DNA of 64,000 nucleotides from Mesostigma viride (GCA_009746045.1 RPFO01000348.1:356350-420349), one strand, 5' to 3'. Positions 1 to 31,747 are shown, counted from the first letter of the stretch. Numbers and translations: made by a program. The notes: a model not told the origin generated them from the letters alone.

Positions 1-215
1 TCCCCCTCCTCCCTCCCTCCCCTCTCCCTCCCTCCTCCCTCCCTCCCTCCCTCCCTCCCCTCCCTCCCTCCCTCCCTCCCCCTCCCCCCTCCCTCCCTCC
101 CTCCCTCCCTCCCCCTCCCTCCTCCTCCCTCCCTCCCTCCCTCCCTCCCTCCCTCCCTCCCTCCCTCCCTCCCTCCCTCCCTCCCTCCCTCCCTCCCCCT
201 CCCTCCCCCCTTCCC
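1..215. repeat. (CCCT)n/(TCCC)n simple repeat
   Basis: Almost pure CCCT tetranucleotide repeat with occasional extra C residues. The complementary strand is G-rich and could form G-quadruplexes. It continues past the left edge, so its full length is unknown. Confidence 0.95.
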
Positions 216-1101
216 TCATTCATAAACCCGTTCATTCATGCATGCAGCCGCTTATCATTAACACGCCTCCATTGGGAAACTCACGGGGTATGAACTATGA
301 AACGGGCGGTAAGAAAGGAAGAAGGAGCCGCCTCCCCAACATGCCGCCCGGCAAAGGCAGCGATGGGCCGTCCAGGAGGGAAACACTGCGCTTTGCCTTG
401 TACGCCGGGGTGCGCAGGCGACGTGCGGGCACTGTCGCGTGTAAATTTGCCTGCCCGCCCCAGTCCTTCTCGGAACGCCTCCCCAGAGCATGCCGTCATG
501 GTAAGATCTCTTTTCGCCCGTCGCCGGAAGCTTAAACCACAAGAATACGCCGGTTAATGACCAGAAAATGGGGGGTTGTCGACGTTATAAACCAGTAGCT
601 GTGGTTTTTCCCGCACCCCGAGCACACTCCGGACGGGGCCAGCAAGCCCCGCCCGCAGGATAAACACCGGGCGATGTTGCTGCGCCCAAGCGAAGTCATA
701 TAGCTGCAAGAAAAGACGTAAAAGCGATTAAAAGCACGACATGCAGTGTTGCCCCTGTCAGCGCTCCTATAATTCTCACTTTTTCGCGGAAGGGGCGCAA
801 AAATCGGAAACGCAAAATTAAGGGAAATCCTACGCTGGGTTTCTTTGAAATGATGTAAGGAACTGGTAGAACGTGTTCGCTTCCACCGTCAAGTAGTTTG
901 GGCAACGAGACCTTACCTTAAAGATGCACGGGGCTGGTCGGACGGCGAGCAAAAACTGCGCCAACTGCGTGCTTGTCCTCGTTCACACCCAATACAGCAG
1001 CGTTTCGCGAGTTTTTTTGTGAATATTATTTTTCCCTATGACAATGCCGTTCGAACAAGCGAAATCCGGTACACAATGGCTTCGTATTCCGTGAGCAATA
1101 A
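216..1101. other. No recognisable gene
   Basis: Only short overlapping open frames lie on both strands here (the largest is about 97 codons, at 242-535). None resembles a protein I know and none has a convincing exon structure. A short motif containing CACCGAATTTC occurs twice around 1,126-1,165, just inside the next open frame. Confidence 0.5.
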
Positions 1102-2823
1102 ATTTTCAGCTACCATAGCCGTGCACACCGAATTTCAGTCAACATTGCACGCGCGCACCGAATTTCGTCAACTTTCGCGCGGGAATTACCGGGGAACCTA
1201 CCGGCGCTGCGCCGGATTGATGTGCCCCTACCGGACCCTGAGTTGTACTTCGAGGCCCTTCCGGGTCGTTGGGTTTCACGGTCTAGTTTCCCGGGTGGCG
1301 TCGTGCATCCGGCCCTCCAGGCCCAGCATGCGGGCATAGTCCGGGCGGCTCTCTTCGGGGTCACGTGGTACGGTCCTTCCCCTGCTGAACCGCATCAGCT
1401 TGTTTTGCACGGATTTGACGATGCCGGCCACTGCTTGCTAGAATGTGGCTCCAGCTGTCCAGCCCTGGGACAGATAGCTGCGATTCTCCAGTGCCCCAGG
1501 GTGTTTTCCTACCTTTCTACCCCTGTGGGCCGCTCCTGCCTACGGGATGTGTTTCCCTGGCTCCCTGCCGAGGGTGATGCGGAGCTGGATGAGAACCCCT
1601 GCGACCTGTTACGGGCCGTAGAGTTTATGGAGATAGCAGATCAGAACGCGGGTGTAGGATTTGGCGACCCTACCCCTACGGACGCGCCGGTAGAGGCGCA
1701 GTATTCCCCTGAGTATTCGGCCTCCCCGGCGGCGTCCTCCTCTTCAGTGTCGGCGCCTTCCCCTGTGCCGGTTCCTACCCCTTCGTCGGCCCCTGCCCCT
1801 TCGGCCCCGCGGTCTTTGGCTGCGGTCGTTCGGTCCAGTGGCTCTGACCCGCGCGCCACCCGCGCTGCCGATTCCCTTCGGGAGTTGTCAGAGGGCGATC
1901 GGGATCGGGCCCCTTCTGTGGTGCATGCGACTCCGGAGTCGCGAGACACGCCTGTCTTCGGGTATGGTATGTCTGCGCTCGCTTGCCGCCAGTGTGACCT
2001 GCCGCGCGCCTCCGCCGAGCTGGCCATTTCGCCCATGTCCTACGGGTTCTCCCAGGTGTGTCGGGCGCCGCGGGACCGTAACCTACCAGTTGAGACTGAT
2101 CGGCCTCCTTTCGACATGGTTATTTTGGCTGATCCGGTGTTCCAGGGTGAGATCCTGGTTCGGCGCGTCCTGTACCGCTGGGCGCGGCGCCACAATGACT
2201 TGGACACCTACGGCGGGTTCCAGTGGGCTTACCCTCCGCCTCTGGGCATTATGGCCTCAGATGCTCTTACGGTAGATTTTCCTGCGGTGCCGGGTGCCAC
2301 GTACAGCACCGTCCTTCAGCCCATCCTAGAGTGGGATGCCCGTCGTCCAGCGCCCATCCCGGGCCAGGGTTTGGACTCTCGGGGTCATCCTCCTCCCCGG
2401 GCTAGCGACTACCTCGAGACGTTCGGGTCGCGACAGTGTGCCCGCCGGTGGCGCTCCCGCGAGATTCGGCATATCCGGTTGTGGCCGTCCAACGTGGAGC
2501 CCCTGGTAGATCTGTTTTTCCCGACGGGTATGCGCCCTCGGATCCGGTATCATCGCCTGCTCCTTCGGGCTCTCTGCCTGATCGCGGTAGAGCCTTTCCT
2601 ACGCCTCTTTGCCTGCGGTTTCCTGGACTGGGCCCGGGGCCAGGTCGTTCTTACACAGCATAGGTACTACTGGGCCTTCCTGGGCCTTTTCCCTGACGGC
2701 GTGTGGGCCGATGTTTTCCTCACTGTAGATAGGCACGACAATGCTGAGGATGTGTCTCACTACCAGGCTTACCTGGATGTCCTGCTGGCCTCCCGTGGTA
2801 CCTACCAGACGGATGGCCATTAG
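1102..2823 (+). CDS. Orphan ORF, probable LTR-retrotransposon protein, 5' incomplete
   Basis: The frame is open from just after a TAA at 1,099 to the TAG at 2,821, about 570 codons. It has no in-frame ATG near its beginning, and the codon at 1,222 is GTG. A plausible 3' splice site (TTTTCAG) ends at 1,109, so the true start may lie in an upstream exon or an earlier frame. The product has a globular N-terminal third, a Pro/Ser/Ala-rich linker around residues 160-205 counted from 1,222, and a C-terminal half rich in Arg, Trp and Tyr. I recognise no domain. A purine-rich tract and an LTR-like sequence follow about 370 bp downstream, which suggests a gag-like or accessory protein of an LTR element. 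No protease, integrase or reverse transcriptase is present. It could instead be a host gene of unknown function. Confidence 0.5.
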   Translation: MFSYHSRAHRISVNIARAHRISSTFARELPGNLPALRRIDVPLPDPELYFEALPGRWVSRSSFPGGVVHPALQAQHAGIVRAALFGVTWYGPSPAEPHQLVLHGFDDAGHCLLECGSSCPALGQIAAILQCPRVFSYLSTPVGRSCLRDVFPWLPAEGDAELDENPCDLLRAVEFMEIADQNAGVGFGDPTPTDAPVEAQYSPEYSASPAASSSSVSAPSPVPVPTPSSAPAPSAPRSLAAVVRSSGSDPRATRAADSLRELSEGDRDRAPSVVHATPESRDTPVFGYGMSALACRQCDLPRASAELAISPMSYGFSQVCRAPRDRNLPVETDRPPFDMVILADPVFQGEILVRRVLYRWARRHNDLDTYGGFQWAYPPPLGIMASDALTVDFPAVPGATYSTVLQPILEWDARRPAPIPGQGLDSRGHPPPRASDYLETFGSRQCARRWRSREIRHIRLWPSNVEPLVDLFFPTGMRPRIRYHRLLLRALCLIAVEPFLRLFACGFLDWARGQVVLTQHRYYWAFLGLFPDGVWADVFLTVDRHDNAEDVSHYQAYLDVLLASRGTYQTDGH

Positions 2824-3180
2824 ATAGAGGGCCTTAGGCCCGACCTGAGGGTGTTGTCCCTCCGGTATGTAGAGTCGCCCTCATGTTCTGGCCAGTTGAC
2901 TGGTCGTTCTTGGTCCTTGGTGCTGATTGGTTTACTCTGTGTGTCCTGCCCAGTGCCGTTCCCCCCGGCAAGGACTTTGTTCCAGGCAGTTAGGGGAACC
3001 TACCACCAGGCTTGGTGCTGGCTAACCCTACACCTCCAGGCGTGGTGGTGGAGACCGTGTGAACTATTGGTGCCTTGTATCTTGGATGGCCTGCTGACTG
3101 TGTTAGTGTGTGCTGGGTGCATTAGGTTTCCTACCCCTTGTTTTCCTCCCTGTGCGTAGGGAGAGGGCTCCCTACCTTTG
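2824..3180 (+). other. Non-coding spacer between the orphan ORF and the LTR
   Basis: No convincing gene is visible. The stretch lies where the 3' untranslated part of a retroelement would be expected. Confidence 0.4.
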
Positions 3181-3192
3181 TGGGGGGGGAGG
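3181..3192 (+). promoter_or_regulatory. Putative polypurine tract
   Basis: After an initial T this is an uninterrupted run of G with one A, ending directly at the TG that opens the candidate LTR. That is the position and composition of the plus-strand primer of LTR retrotransposons. The assignment is inferred from position only. Confidence 0.45.
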
Positions 3193-3629
3193 TGTTACGT
3201 CGCGTAACAATTCGTTGTAGTTACGGACGTAAATTAGGTCTTTTGCCTCGGTTGTCCCTAGGTTTACGTTTAGGCTCCTACCGGGACATTATTGTCCTCG
3301 TAACAGTACTGTGGTACATTGGGTGCCGTTGGGCGCCGCGCCGCGTACTTTACTAGTGGTCCTGATCCTGTGGTAGAATGTAGTGGACCAGCGTGCATCA
3401 GTAGATGTAGTGGACCAGCGTGCATCTGTAGGCGAGGGCCATGTCGGCCCGAGCGTGTTGGACCGTTGGTGACCATTTATGCGCGTTCTACCCTTGTGTG
3501 TGCACTCGGCGTGTGTTAAATGAATTAACACATATAGGCTTGGGTCACGGCAGTGTAGTTGTGTTTCCTTCCTCTATTCCTGGAGTAAACGGGTTTTGAT
3601 AAATGGTTGTATGGCGTATTATAGTAACA
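3193..3629 (+). mobile_element. Candidate LTR (3' or solo) of an LTR retrotransposon
   Basis: The segment starts TGTTAC and ends GTAACA, a perfect 6-bp inverted pair with TG...CA ends, and it is preceded by a purine-rich tract. The first 17 bases are themselves a palindrome (TGTTACG-TCG-CGTAACA). A TATA-like ACATATAGG lies near 3,531-3,539, and a 20-bp motif containing GTAGTGGACCAGCG is repeated near 3,381-3,425. No matching 5' LTR is in the window, so the right boundary is tentative. Confidence 0.45.
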
Positions 3630-3729
3630 CTTACGTTAATGCATTGAGATCAGCTCCGTCACGTTCGTCTTTCGCCAGAGGGTTAAGTAGAGGAGGCCTG
3701 ACTAGTTTAGGTAGTATCAGGCCCATTAG

Positions 3730-4060
3730 AGGTAGAGGCGGAGGTAGATATCCGCGGCGTAACAGGCATGTTTCCCTACCCTTTTGGGAATGCCCTTGGG
3801 GCCAGGCCAGGTCAGAATATGCCGCCCTGGCTGGCCAAGCCGCTGGGGGCCCGCCAGACCAAGGGCGGTGTCGACATGGCTGGTGCGAGCAAGGTGTCCT
3901 ACAAATGGTAGCTCAAACACGGGGGCATATATGGCACCCACAAAGGATCCCGGATCGTTTCGACGGGTCACGGGTCCGATCGTGTGGCAACCTGTGGCAT
4001 AGATAGTGCATGTGGCATGAGGGAAGGGGGGGTTCTCTGCCGCCCTGCCCCCTGTGCACA
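3730..4060 (-). pseudogene. LINE C-terminal fragment
   Basis: On the minus strand one frame contains TSHVDTALGLAGP followed by QPGRHILTWPG. It aligns with TDQVDTSDRLAGT...QPGRYVLTWRAPG in the LINE fragment at 25.3-26.5 kb. The similarity covers only about 40 residues and the flanks are degenerate, so the limits are approximate. It is a remnant of the same non-LTR family, inserted in the opposite orientation. Confidence 0.5.
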
Positions 4061-5127
4061 CTCAGGGATTAAAACCACTCCGGTGCTCCGTGACTCCCCA
4101 GCGGGAGCACGTGTTTAATGAATGATTTGTTGGGCAGCAAGACCTGTTGGCACCTCAGTCCATCGTCGCCTGGGGATTGAGGCCCAGAGACCGCCCAGCG
4201 CCATGAGCGGGGCCCACACACATTTCGTGAGCAGCTAGAAGCAGACATGTGAGGTATAGGCCTCGCCTTTGTTTGGAGGAAGATGCAGGACAATGAATGA
4301 GGTGGTGTGGCAACGTGTTGCACCGGTCGAGGCCCCCACTACCCGGTGGGGAAGGCGCGCGGCCTCACTACGGGCATGTTATCAAGACGTGTTCAAAGAG
4401 CGTTCGCTTTATGCTCGAGTGCCCGCCGGAGGCGCCGCCCGCCTGCCGCGCCTGGATGCGCCGCCGGTCGGAACTGAGGTCCGTGAGCGGCACGGCCGTC
4501 CCCGTCCCCGGCGTGTGCCGGATCGCGTTCGTAGGCTACGCCACTAATCGGATCCATGCGATTAGCCGAATAGGCGAGTGATTCCAGTCCGAAGGAGATT
4601 TCGCCTAATCACAGAGATATAGAGTCATAGACTAACGTCACCGGTCACAACTCACACCATACCAACTTCCTATTCGCCAACCTAATTGTTTACAGTCAAA
4701 CTTTGTCGTAGGTGAAAGCGCCAGCAGTCGCCCCTTACGGGCATTTCCAAGGCAGCGTCATGAGCTGTTGTTCTCTTTTACGTCAAAGCCGATGCGATTA
4801 TGAAGCAAACAGAGCGGCAATTTATGTTGCACACAACGTGGATAACGTGACGAAAGGAGCGTTTAGTTTTGTACTTATAAATTGGTTTGTTTAGCTTGCG
4901 TAATTTTAATTTCTACACGGATGGACAGTTAGGCGATGGTTTAACCACGTTCTTTGCAGCCCAAACCCACTGACTGAGTACAAAGCGTCGTCGCAATAAC
5001 TGGCGTCGTTATAGGGAAGTAAGTGCTGGAGATTGTACGTGCTGTGATATGGCGGACAGAGCGCGACAGTGTGTGCATGCCCGTGCACCGGCAGAGTAAC
5101 AAAAGTAACCCAAGAAGGCAGTCGATA
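4061..5127. other. Intergenic stretch and presumed PRP17 promoter region
   Basis: No gene is recognisable. An AT-rich ACTTATAAATTGG lies near 4,870, about 250 bp upstream of the PRP17 start codon, and could serve as a core promoter element. The frame of the PRP17 start stays open upstream to 5,023, but the extra residues do not look like the family N-terminus. Confidence 0.4.
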
Positions 5128-24631
<19,504 letters not shown>

Positions 24632-25333
24632 GCTGGCCATATGCGCGAACCCCCATCACTGCCGGCGGCCGCTCTTTTCATCTGTTGATGGAGGAACACT
24701 GGCTGCAGCATGGGAAACTGTTCGGAATCCAGTGCAGTTTGATCCCAAAGTTTTCTGGGGGCATTGGAAGCAAGCGCATGAGGGTGCAGGACGTTAGCGT
24801 CGTCCAGAGTGCATACCAGTCAGGAGCTGTTCATAAACAAGAAAAACAATCTGAGCATTCATTCCTACGTCGCCTGCTGATCCTCCACAGAAGCACAGGC
24901 TTATTGACTGGTTCTGACAGCGACGGCCTGGCCGAAGGTGCCATTCCACTGGGAAAAGGTAACGAAGTGGCTGGCTGCTGATGACGTTAGGAAAAGCTGG
25001 TGAGGGGTGTGGTGGTGGTGAACATGATCGACCACCGCTTCATGTGGTGCACCAATGTGCTGTTCACACCAATCGGGGGACTCGGGGGTTTGGACATCCT
25101 AGTAGGAGTATCTGGCATTGGCAGGCTGCAATCAGCATAGAAGAGGTGTTATTCCCAGGAAAAGGTTATTTTTCTGTGCATTAATGAGCTACTTTACTTG
25201 CACGTTTATGGACGAGAGTTATTTCGAGCAGTATGCACATGATTGCGAGCCACCTCATCTTTCCACTCGCTACTCTTGATTGGCCGGCGAAACAAATTCA
25301 GCATACTACATAAATTGAGAACTAATCGAGCAA
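24632..25333. other. PRP17 3' flank, no gene seen
   Basis: An open frame of 147 codons at 24,538-24,981 overlaps the last PRP17 intron and the 3' untranslated region. It has no recognisable domain. I see nothing else. Confidence 0.5.
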
Positions 25334-26530
25334 GCGCTACACACCGGCGTCTGGTAGGGTTGCGTCCTGTCGTCGTACCTGTTTATTATTGTAGTGGATC
25401 ATGTTATGCGCCAGGCACGTGCTCGCTTTGCTAGCATTGCAGGCCGTGCCCCTGGCCTAGCGATCACGAACGAGCTTGGGGAAGTTGGGCCGACTAACAA
25501 GCAGAATTTACTAGCTGACCTCATTTATGCCGACGACATCACGCTCATCGAGAAGCCGGAGTCTGCCCAACTTTGGCTGGACTGCCTGGCGCTCGAGGCT
25601 TGGGCGGTTGGTCTAGAAATCAGCCCAAAAACGGAGGCCCTGGCCCTCGGTATGGCAGGGCCCCCACCCACACTCCGCCTCTTAATTAGACGACACCGAC
25701 GTCAACTACCCTACTTCGGGCCGCTTCAAGCTGCTCGGCAGTTGGCTTCCCGACTGTGAGGACGACCTGACGACACGGATCGGCATGGCGTGGGCGCAAC
25801 TCCATGACCACCGCCGCTGGTGGAGCAACCCCGCCCTACCCCGGATCGTCAAGCGTGACCTCTTCAAGGTCGTCATTCTGATGATCCTGACCTATGGCAC
25901 CGAGACCTGGACCCTGACGCAGGAGCTTGAGCAACGACTCGACGGCAACGTCACCAAGATGCTGCGCAAGGCCCTTAACATCCCCTTTGGTTTGCACATT
26001 AGTAATGAGGATTTGTACGCTGATTTGCCCTGTGTTTCGCACATTATTAGGCACAGGCGCCTGGGCCTAGCCGGGCACCTTACCCGCACAGATCAGGTAG
26101 ACACATCAGATAGACTAGCTGGCACCAAGCCCGCCCAGCCTGGGCGATATGTCCTCACCTGGCGTGCCCCAGGCCGCGCGCGGCAGGGCCGCGCCACCCG
26201 TGGACTTTTCGTGATAGACTCGGCATGGACATGTGCTACACTAGGGGCTCACACCCGGGCAGCCTCCTGGTTAGTCTATAATCTGGAGGCAGATGGTACG
26301 CAAGGATAGATGGCAAGTAGTGATGAAGGAGACCACCCCCAAATCTGTGGGGGCTCCGCGTGTGACCGCGTATGGCATTCATAGCGACTGGATTCCGGGG
26401 CCGTGGTCGGTGCCCACGACCCTATAACTAGGAGCTAGATAGCTTACACCATCCATTCCATCCCATGTTCCCCTCCCACTGAGGACTTATGCTCACGTGT
26501 CTATTAATTAATTAATAAACGCGCTACACA
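25334..26530 (+). mobile_element. 5'-truncated LINE with 10-bp target duplication
   Basis: The element is bounded by GCGCTACACA at 25,334-25,343 and 26,521-26,530, a 10-bp direct repeat as expected of target-primed insertion. It starts in the middle of the reverse transcriptase and ends with a 3' untranslated region and TTAATTAATTAATAA. The 3' UTR contains CCCACTGAGGACTTATGCTCACGTG, which also occurs as isolated tails at 10.6 and 34.65 kb. Confidence 0.8.
25350..26309 (+). pseudogene. LINE reverse transcriptase C-terminal part, frameshifted
   Basis: Translation begins in RT motif B (GCVLSSYLF after a stop in GVW*G, where GVRQG is expected) and continues through VVDHVMRQAR to the catalytic YADD of motif C at about 25,520. 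The frame shifts near 25,690. It then continues as FKLLGSWLPDCEDD, RIGMAWAQL and the thumb-region YGTETWTLTQEL, typical of RTE/Jockey-like LINE proteins, to a stop at 26,307. Motifs A and the endonuclease are missing because of 5' truncation. It is inactive. Confidence 0.85.
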
Positions 26531-27439
26531 ACAAGGAGGCTGGCCAGGTCCTGTTTACTATCGCCTGCCCCGAATCAATGTTGGATCGACAATATTGGAC
26601 CGCTGGACCGACAGGGGACTGAGGGGAGCTGACAGACGGGAGCTGGCATGCGGGGTGCCCGTCGTGGCAGGGTAGAAAGCAGGGTTGGGCGGAACGAGGT
26701 TCGATTCCAAATTTTCGGAATTCCAGTCCGACCCCCGGAATTAGTGCGCGTTCCGCTTCGCCGCCGTCATTCCGGCGACTGTCAGCCGAATTGAAGTCGG
26801 GCCGGGTGGTTGGAGCGGTCAGGTACCGGCGACTGTCCCTGAGAATTGAAGGTGGTCGGAGTCAGGTACCGGCTCCGTGGATATCAAGAACGTGCCTAGC
26901 TGGATATCAAAGAACTCCTTGCCGGTTAAGACCACAGTGGCGGAGCACATATCGCAGGCCACCCTTATGCCGGCTTGCGAATTTGCGCAAATTATTACAG
27001 TTTGGAGCAGCGGTTTGGTCAGTGTTCCCCGCAACGCATTTTGCACCGTGCCATCTTAGCCGCAGAGCCAAGAGTTTTGAGCAAGATCCACGGTCCAAGT
27101 AGTAGATGCCAATGGAAATGCGCAAATTGCGTCCCCTCGAGATCCGAAAAAATTGGCTTCGCAAATTCTTCGAAACGTGCTCCGCCCAGGCTCCGCCAGA
27201 TAATTAATTAAATTTCTTACGAGTTACTTGCAGCGGTTGCTTCAGAGCTCTCCTCGTCAGCTTGCAAAGTTTAAATTTATTACTGAGGCGGCACTCAAGG
27301 GTCACAGCAGCCGGGAGGTATGTCTAATTATTTTTCAGCAAAAGTAATGTGCATGGTTCATGCGTCTCTTCTGAGTTAAATATTTTTTTCCGGTGAAATG
27401 GGTGTTTTTTTATTTCCATATACCCAGGGATGCCACAAA
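26531..27439. other. No recognisable gene
   Basis: It contains GGTTCGATTCC near 26,698, which matches a tRNA-type B box, but no tRNA fold or A box was found. A motif with GGTACCGGCGACTGT is partly repeated at 26,821 and 26,866. The last 200 bp are AT-rich. Confidence 0.4.
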
Positions 27440-30400
27440 TAGCCTAAAGTTTCCTAGTTGAGCCTGAATTGGGGTGCCCGCACCAGGGTAGCCATCGTAC
27501 TGAAGATATATCGGCGTCCGGCATGAGTGTAAAGACCTTATTCATCCCCATGAGTGCATGGAAGACTTCCAGTGGGCTGGGGGAGTCATTGTTAGGGCCC
27601 GGGTCCCATACTTTGTGTTGTTCCGTCGCCAGGAGCCAGTAACGGCGCATGGCCAGGTTCCAAGAGGATATAAACCGGCGGACCACGGCACGTACCTCTA
27701 GTGTACTCGGCACGTAGCGTGAAGACGGTCTCGTTGCGTACTTGCCATATGGTGTGAAGCATATCGTCGTGCGGAGCCATAGCCATGCCATCTGGTTGGC
27801 TGTGAGGCTCGCGTCCCGTAATCCCGTGATGCCGAAAATAACCGTAGATAGTGTGACGGTGGGTGGTGATGTAATAGCCATCCACTTTGCCCATATACCC
27901 AGCAGCCATTGCCAAACCCCTGCGAGTTGGCAGTCCAGAAATCTGTGCTCAATTGTTTCATCTGGAAAGAGCTGCATAAGCACGCCGCCGCGTGGGAGTA
28001 CCGATCATTGGTGCAGTTGGGAGTTGACCCCGATGGCCCGATGCATGAGCAGGTGCTGGACGTCGGTGGCCCGTTTGTCAACCAATGGGTGATCCACTGC
28101 CAAGGTAATGTTCTTGATCCAGGTGTAGCCCGGCCACTCGGGGTGCCAGCGCAGGCGACCAGGGTGCATCCGATGATGTTTATGTAGAAGAAGCCGGTAT
28201 CCCCAATCTGCCGTGTACTCGGAAAGGCACTTCAGTCATTGGGGTGCCTCCAGTGGTGAGGACCCACCCAAACTCTAGGCGGGTCCAGAGCAAGCGTGTC
28301 CAGCTAGGCGCCCCTTGCCAACATGCAGCCATGTGGTGTCGCGTATCACTGTGGTGGGGTCCAGGGGTAACATGTGCACACGCCTGTGACAGTGACCACG
28401 GGACCACTCGAATGCGGTGACAGTGACATGCTGGAACGTAGGCGTACGATGTAATCAATTTGCCAAGTAGTCCTTGACCGCCGGGTGTCTCCTGGAGCAT
28501 TTGTATGGTAACGCCCGTCGACGCGACCGCAACGATGCAACCCTTATGTGTAGACGTATCGTGGTCAGGGTCAGCCAGTAGCTCACCCATTCCCCGATTT
28601 GTAGGGGTTTGCGCGGGTTTGTCATGAGGGTATGCCATCCTGCGGGGATTGCTTGCCGGAGAAGGTTGTCCCAGGCTGGTCGGCTGGGCATCATGTTTGG
28701 GATCCACGAACGAACTTCAGTGTATGTCAGAGGGCGATATCGGTCACCGTCATCCGCGTATAAATCGATTATTCGCATATAACCGGCGGGGTGGCCGTCA
28801 AAAAGCCCTCATATATGGGTTGCACCAAACACGTTATGCTCACTATCGCGTAACAAATCATTGAAATATAATGGTTGGTGTGCCACCTCTTCCCGCGTGG
28901 TGGGGTGAGCATGATCCTGTCCGGTTTTAGGTTCTTATACCCCTTCCACATACGTGCCGGCAGTACCATGATAAGCCTTTGTACGGATTGAGCGCACATG
29001 TGAGTATTAATATTGCTGCCCCCAAGTGCCAGGACGTACCATTGGTGTGGGTATAGGTTGTGGCGAAAGCTTCTTGTGCCAACATACAACCAGGGTGTGC
29101 GTTTACGCCTATGAAAGCGGTTAGGATCTGTTTGGTGTACACTGACCATAAACGCCACTCCATATTATGTGAACCCAAGCCTCCTTGAACCCATGGCATA
29201 TATGACATGTCCCGATCAATTCATCCCTTCACCGTGTGTGTTATGATACCCTGTTGCTTCCAGACAAAATTGCTTCCGATTCGTTGATGATCTTGGTGAT
29301 GTACGCGTTGGGTGGGTGACCTTGGCAGTAGTAGAGCACTTTGGAGAATAGCATTTGGTTGGTGATGAGGACCCTGCCCCGGAGACTGAGACGGGGAACC
29401 GCCGCCCATCTTGATGCCGCTTGGAGCATTCCTGTGAGTTTGCCACTGTGTGTTGTGTTGTCATACAGAAAAGTGGGGTGATCAGCAAGACGTCCATCCA
29501 TAGTGCAGCCATTAGGGCAGTTGCGTAATAAGTGGTGACCGTCTGGCTGGACCCATGTCACAGGCAGCTAGATTAGGGAGTGATAAGCGGGGGGAGGATC
29601 CTCTCCCGATGTGCAGCCCCGTGGACTTTTGCACGTTACACCGCTGCTGAGAGGCCATAGAGTATGTCGTGATATTCTCCATGGTAGCATGCACATCGGT
29701 GGTGGAGGTACAACAGACATTAGTGGTGTCATCAACATAAGCAGTTTGGAACAAACCTCGCCATTTACCTTGGATGGGGAAGCCTCTGATCCTGTTGTCG
29801 CGAGCGTGCAGAAAGAACAGCCCGGCATGCGCAAGGAGAAACAGGAGCGGTGACATGCAGTCGCCTTGTGGGAGCGACCTAGAGCTAATAATTGCCTATT
29901 CGTGAGAAGTGCCCGTTTAGGAGTAGGGTCCATGAGAGCGATTTAACCATACCGATGGTGACGTGCGTGAAGGTGCCGCCAAATCCGAAACCACGCAATG
30001 TCTTCTCGAGATAATCCCAACACATGCGGTCAAAAGCTTTTTTGAAATCCCAAAATAGAATTATTCCGAGTATGTTGTGGCGCCACGCTTTTTCCACTAT
30101 CAAATGTCCATAAGCATGGTAATGCGCTGTCGTTTATGTGTAGGTTAGCGCGGAAGCCGATCGACTTGTTCCGGACCGATTAGGTCGTCGAGTACGGTGT
30201 AAATGCGTAGTCGGTAGTATTTTACTGATGATTTTGTATGCAACCGTGAGTAGTCGTATGGGACGGTAGTTTTGCCTTTGAGTTTAGCCCCCTTTACATG
30301 AGGATTAGTGCAGTTTCTGCCCATTTGCCAGGGACGATGCCGGTGCGCCATATTTCGAGGATGCATTTGTAAAAGCCGGCAGAGAGGTCGGGCCAAAACT

Positions 30401-31150
30401 TCCTCCGAAATTCTACAGGGATGCCATCCACGCCGGGTGCACTGCCGAGTTTGATTTTGAGCATAGCAGCCTGTGTCTCGGCTTGTGTGGGTGTCTGATC
30501 TATTTCTTGCTGCTGCGTGGTGCATGGTGAGGCGCCACGGGATCGCCTGAAGAACTTGGTGGATAGCTTGAGGTGCTTGAGGGTGTGGTTCACTCCGGAA
30601 TAGCTTCGTTAAATATTGGTGACCGCTGTTTAGTATGGATTGGATGTCGGTGTGGATGCCCTGGTCGTCGTGAACTTCTGTCATCAACGTGTGTGCTCGT
30701 TGTAATTGGGGAGAAGTGCAAAATATTCTTTATTCATTTTTTCCCCCGTTGTGTGCCACCAGAGTTTTTCCGCATCTATTGCGTTGGCATGTCTTTCGTA
30801 TCTCAGTTTGTCCAAAGCTACTAGTTGGGCTTGTTGCAATTTCGCCATGTCATAATTATTGAGTGTTTTCTTAAGTTGCAGACGGTTGACAATACGTTCG
30901 TAACATCGGTATTCATGGCCTTTCTGCTGTCTGAGCTCAGCAGTGTATTGCTTGGAAAGTTGTAATACATGTTGTAGGCCGGCTTGCATCCATCGACAAT
31001 GATCAGGATAGTGAGGGATGTTGGCAGCCCACTCTCGCCAAAAAGCTTTAACCTTAGCCGTGAATATTTGATCCCTCAATAAGGCTTTGTTGAGGCAGGG
31101 AATACCGGGACCCCACGTCGGTGGGGTGTGGTGCGTTAGGGTGATAATAC
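27440..31150 (-). pseudogene. Decayed LINE (reverse transcriptase) on the minus strand
   Basis: Read 5' to 3' on the minus strand, the pieces follow the order of a LINE ORF2. A linker with GPGIPCLNKALL and FWREW lies at 31,150-30,684. RT motifs SAPGVDGIPVEF (about 30,450), FWDFKKAFDRM (motif A, about 30,050), QGDCMSPLLF (motif B, about 29,850) and YVDD (motif C, about 29,735) come next. The thumb follows (RVLITNQMLFSKVLYY), then a C-terminal region with GGLGSHN and a zinc-finger-like ETIEHRFLDC (about 27,950). At least five frameshifts break it. The endonuclease is missing, so it is 5' truncated. The sequence is more AT-rich than its neighbours and belongs to a different LINE family from that at 25.3 kb. 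Confidence 0.88.
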
Positions 31151-31747
31151 AAGGGGTTCTGAGTTAAATATTATGATCTCGGATATGTATTTTACTGCGC
31201 TTTCTAAGGATATACGACGAACCTTGACGGACGACAGGAGTTGACGATATTGATTCACTGCTCGGCCATCCGAGGACATCCACGTCCCTCGATGCGCCAA
31301 ATCGCGCTTGTCCTGCTAGTCTGCTTGATAATATATCGATCCCGCGCACGATCGAACAGTATCGTGCTCCCTCAAACAGAGCCGTCGAAGGCTCTCAGGC
31401 GATTCGAGGTCGTCAACTGGGAGCGCTCAGATTCACAATCAGGTAACGCCATCTGCAATTGTTGAGTCAGCTAGGCCAACATGCTCACTGCAGTCGGACC
31501 TTGTATGAAGCCACTCTAGCTCGTTCCAGCCTGTATACACTATTATATTGATAATCGAGCGCCGGCCAAAGGCTCTGCCCATATCCACTGCTCCGGATTT
31601 GAAACGCATAACTGCATCTCATGCACCTTCGATATTGGCCATGACTAATTAATCTTCGCGGTGGCAATGCAGCACTCCAGCGCGTCATCGCCATTGCTTT
31701 GATACCATCGAATTCGTGGAAGTTCTTTGTCGCAAAGTCATCTTAGC
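31151..31747. other. No recognisable gene
   Basis: Only short frames (up to 74 codons) without recognised similarity. The right end carries the target duplication of the next element. Confidence 0.5.

Noticed and set aside
26695..26712. tRNA-type B box GGTTCGATTCC
   Set aside because: No A box, no foldable cloverleaf and no poly-T terminator at the right distance. A SINE cannot be shown from one copy.
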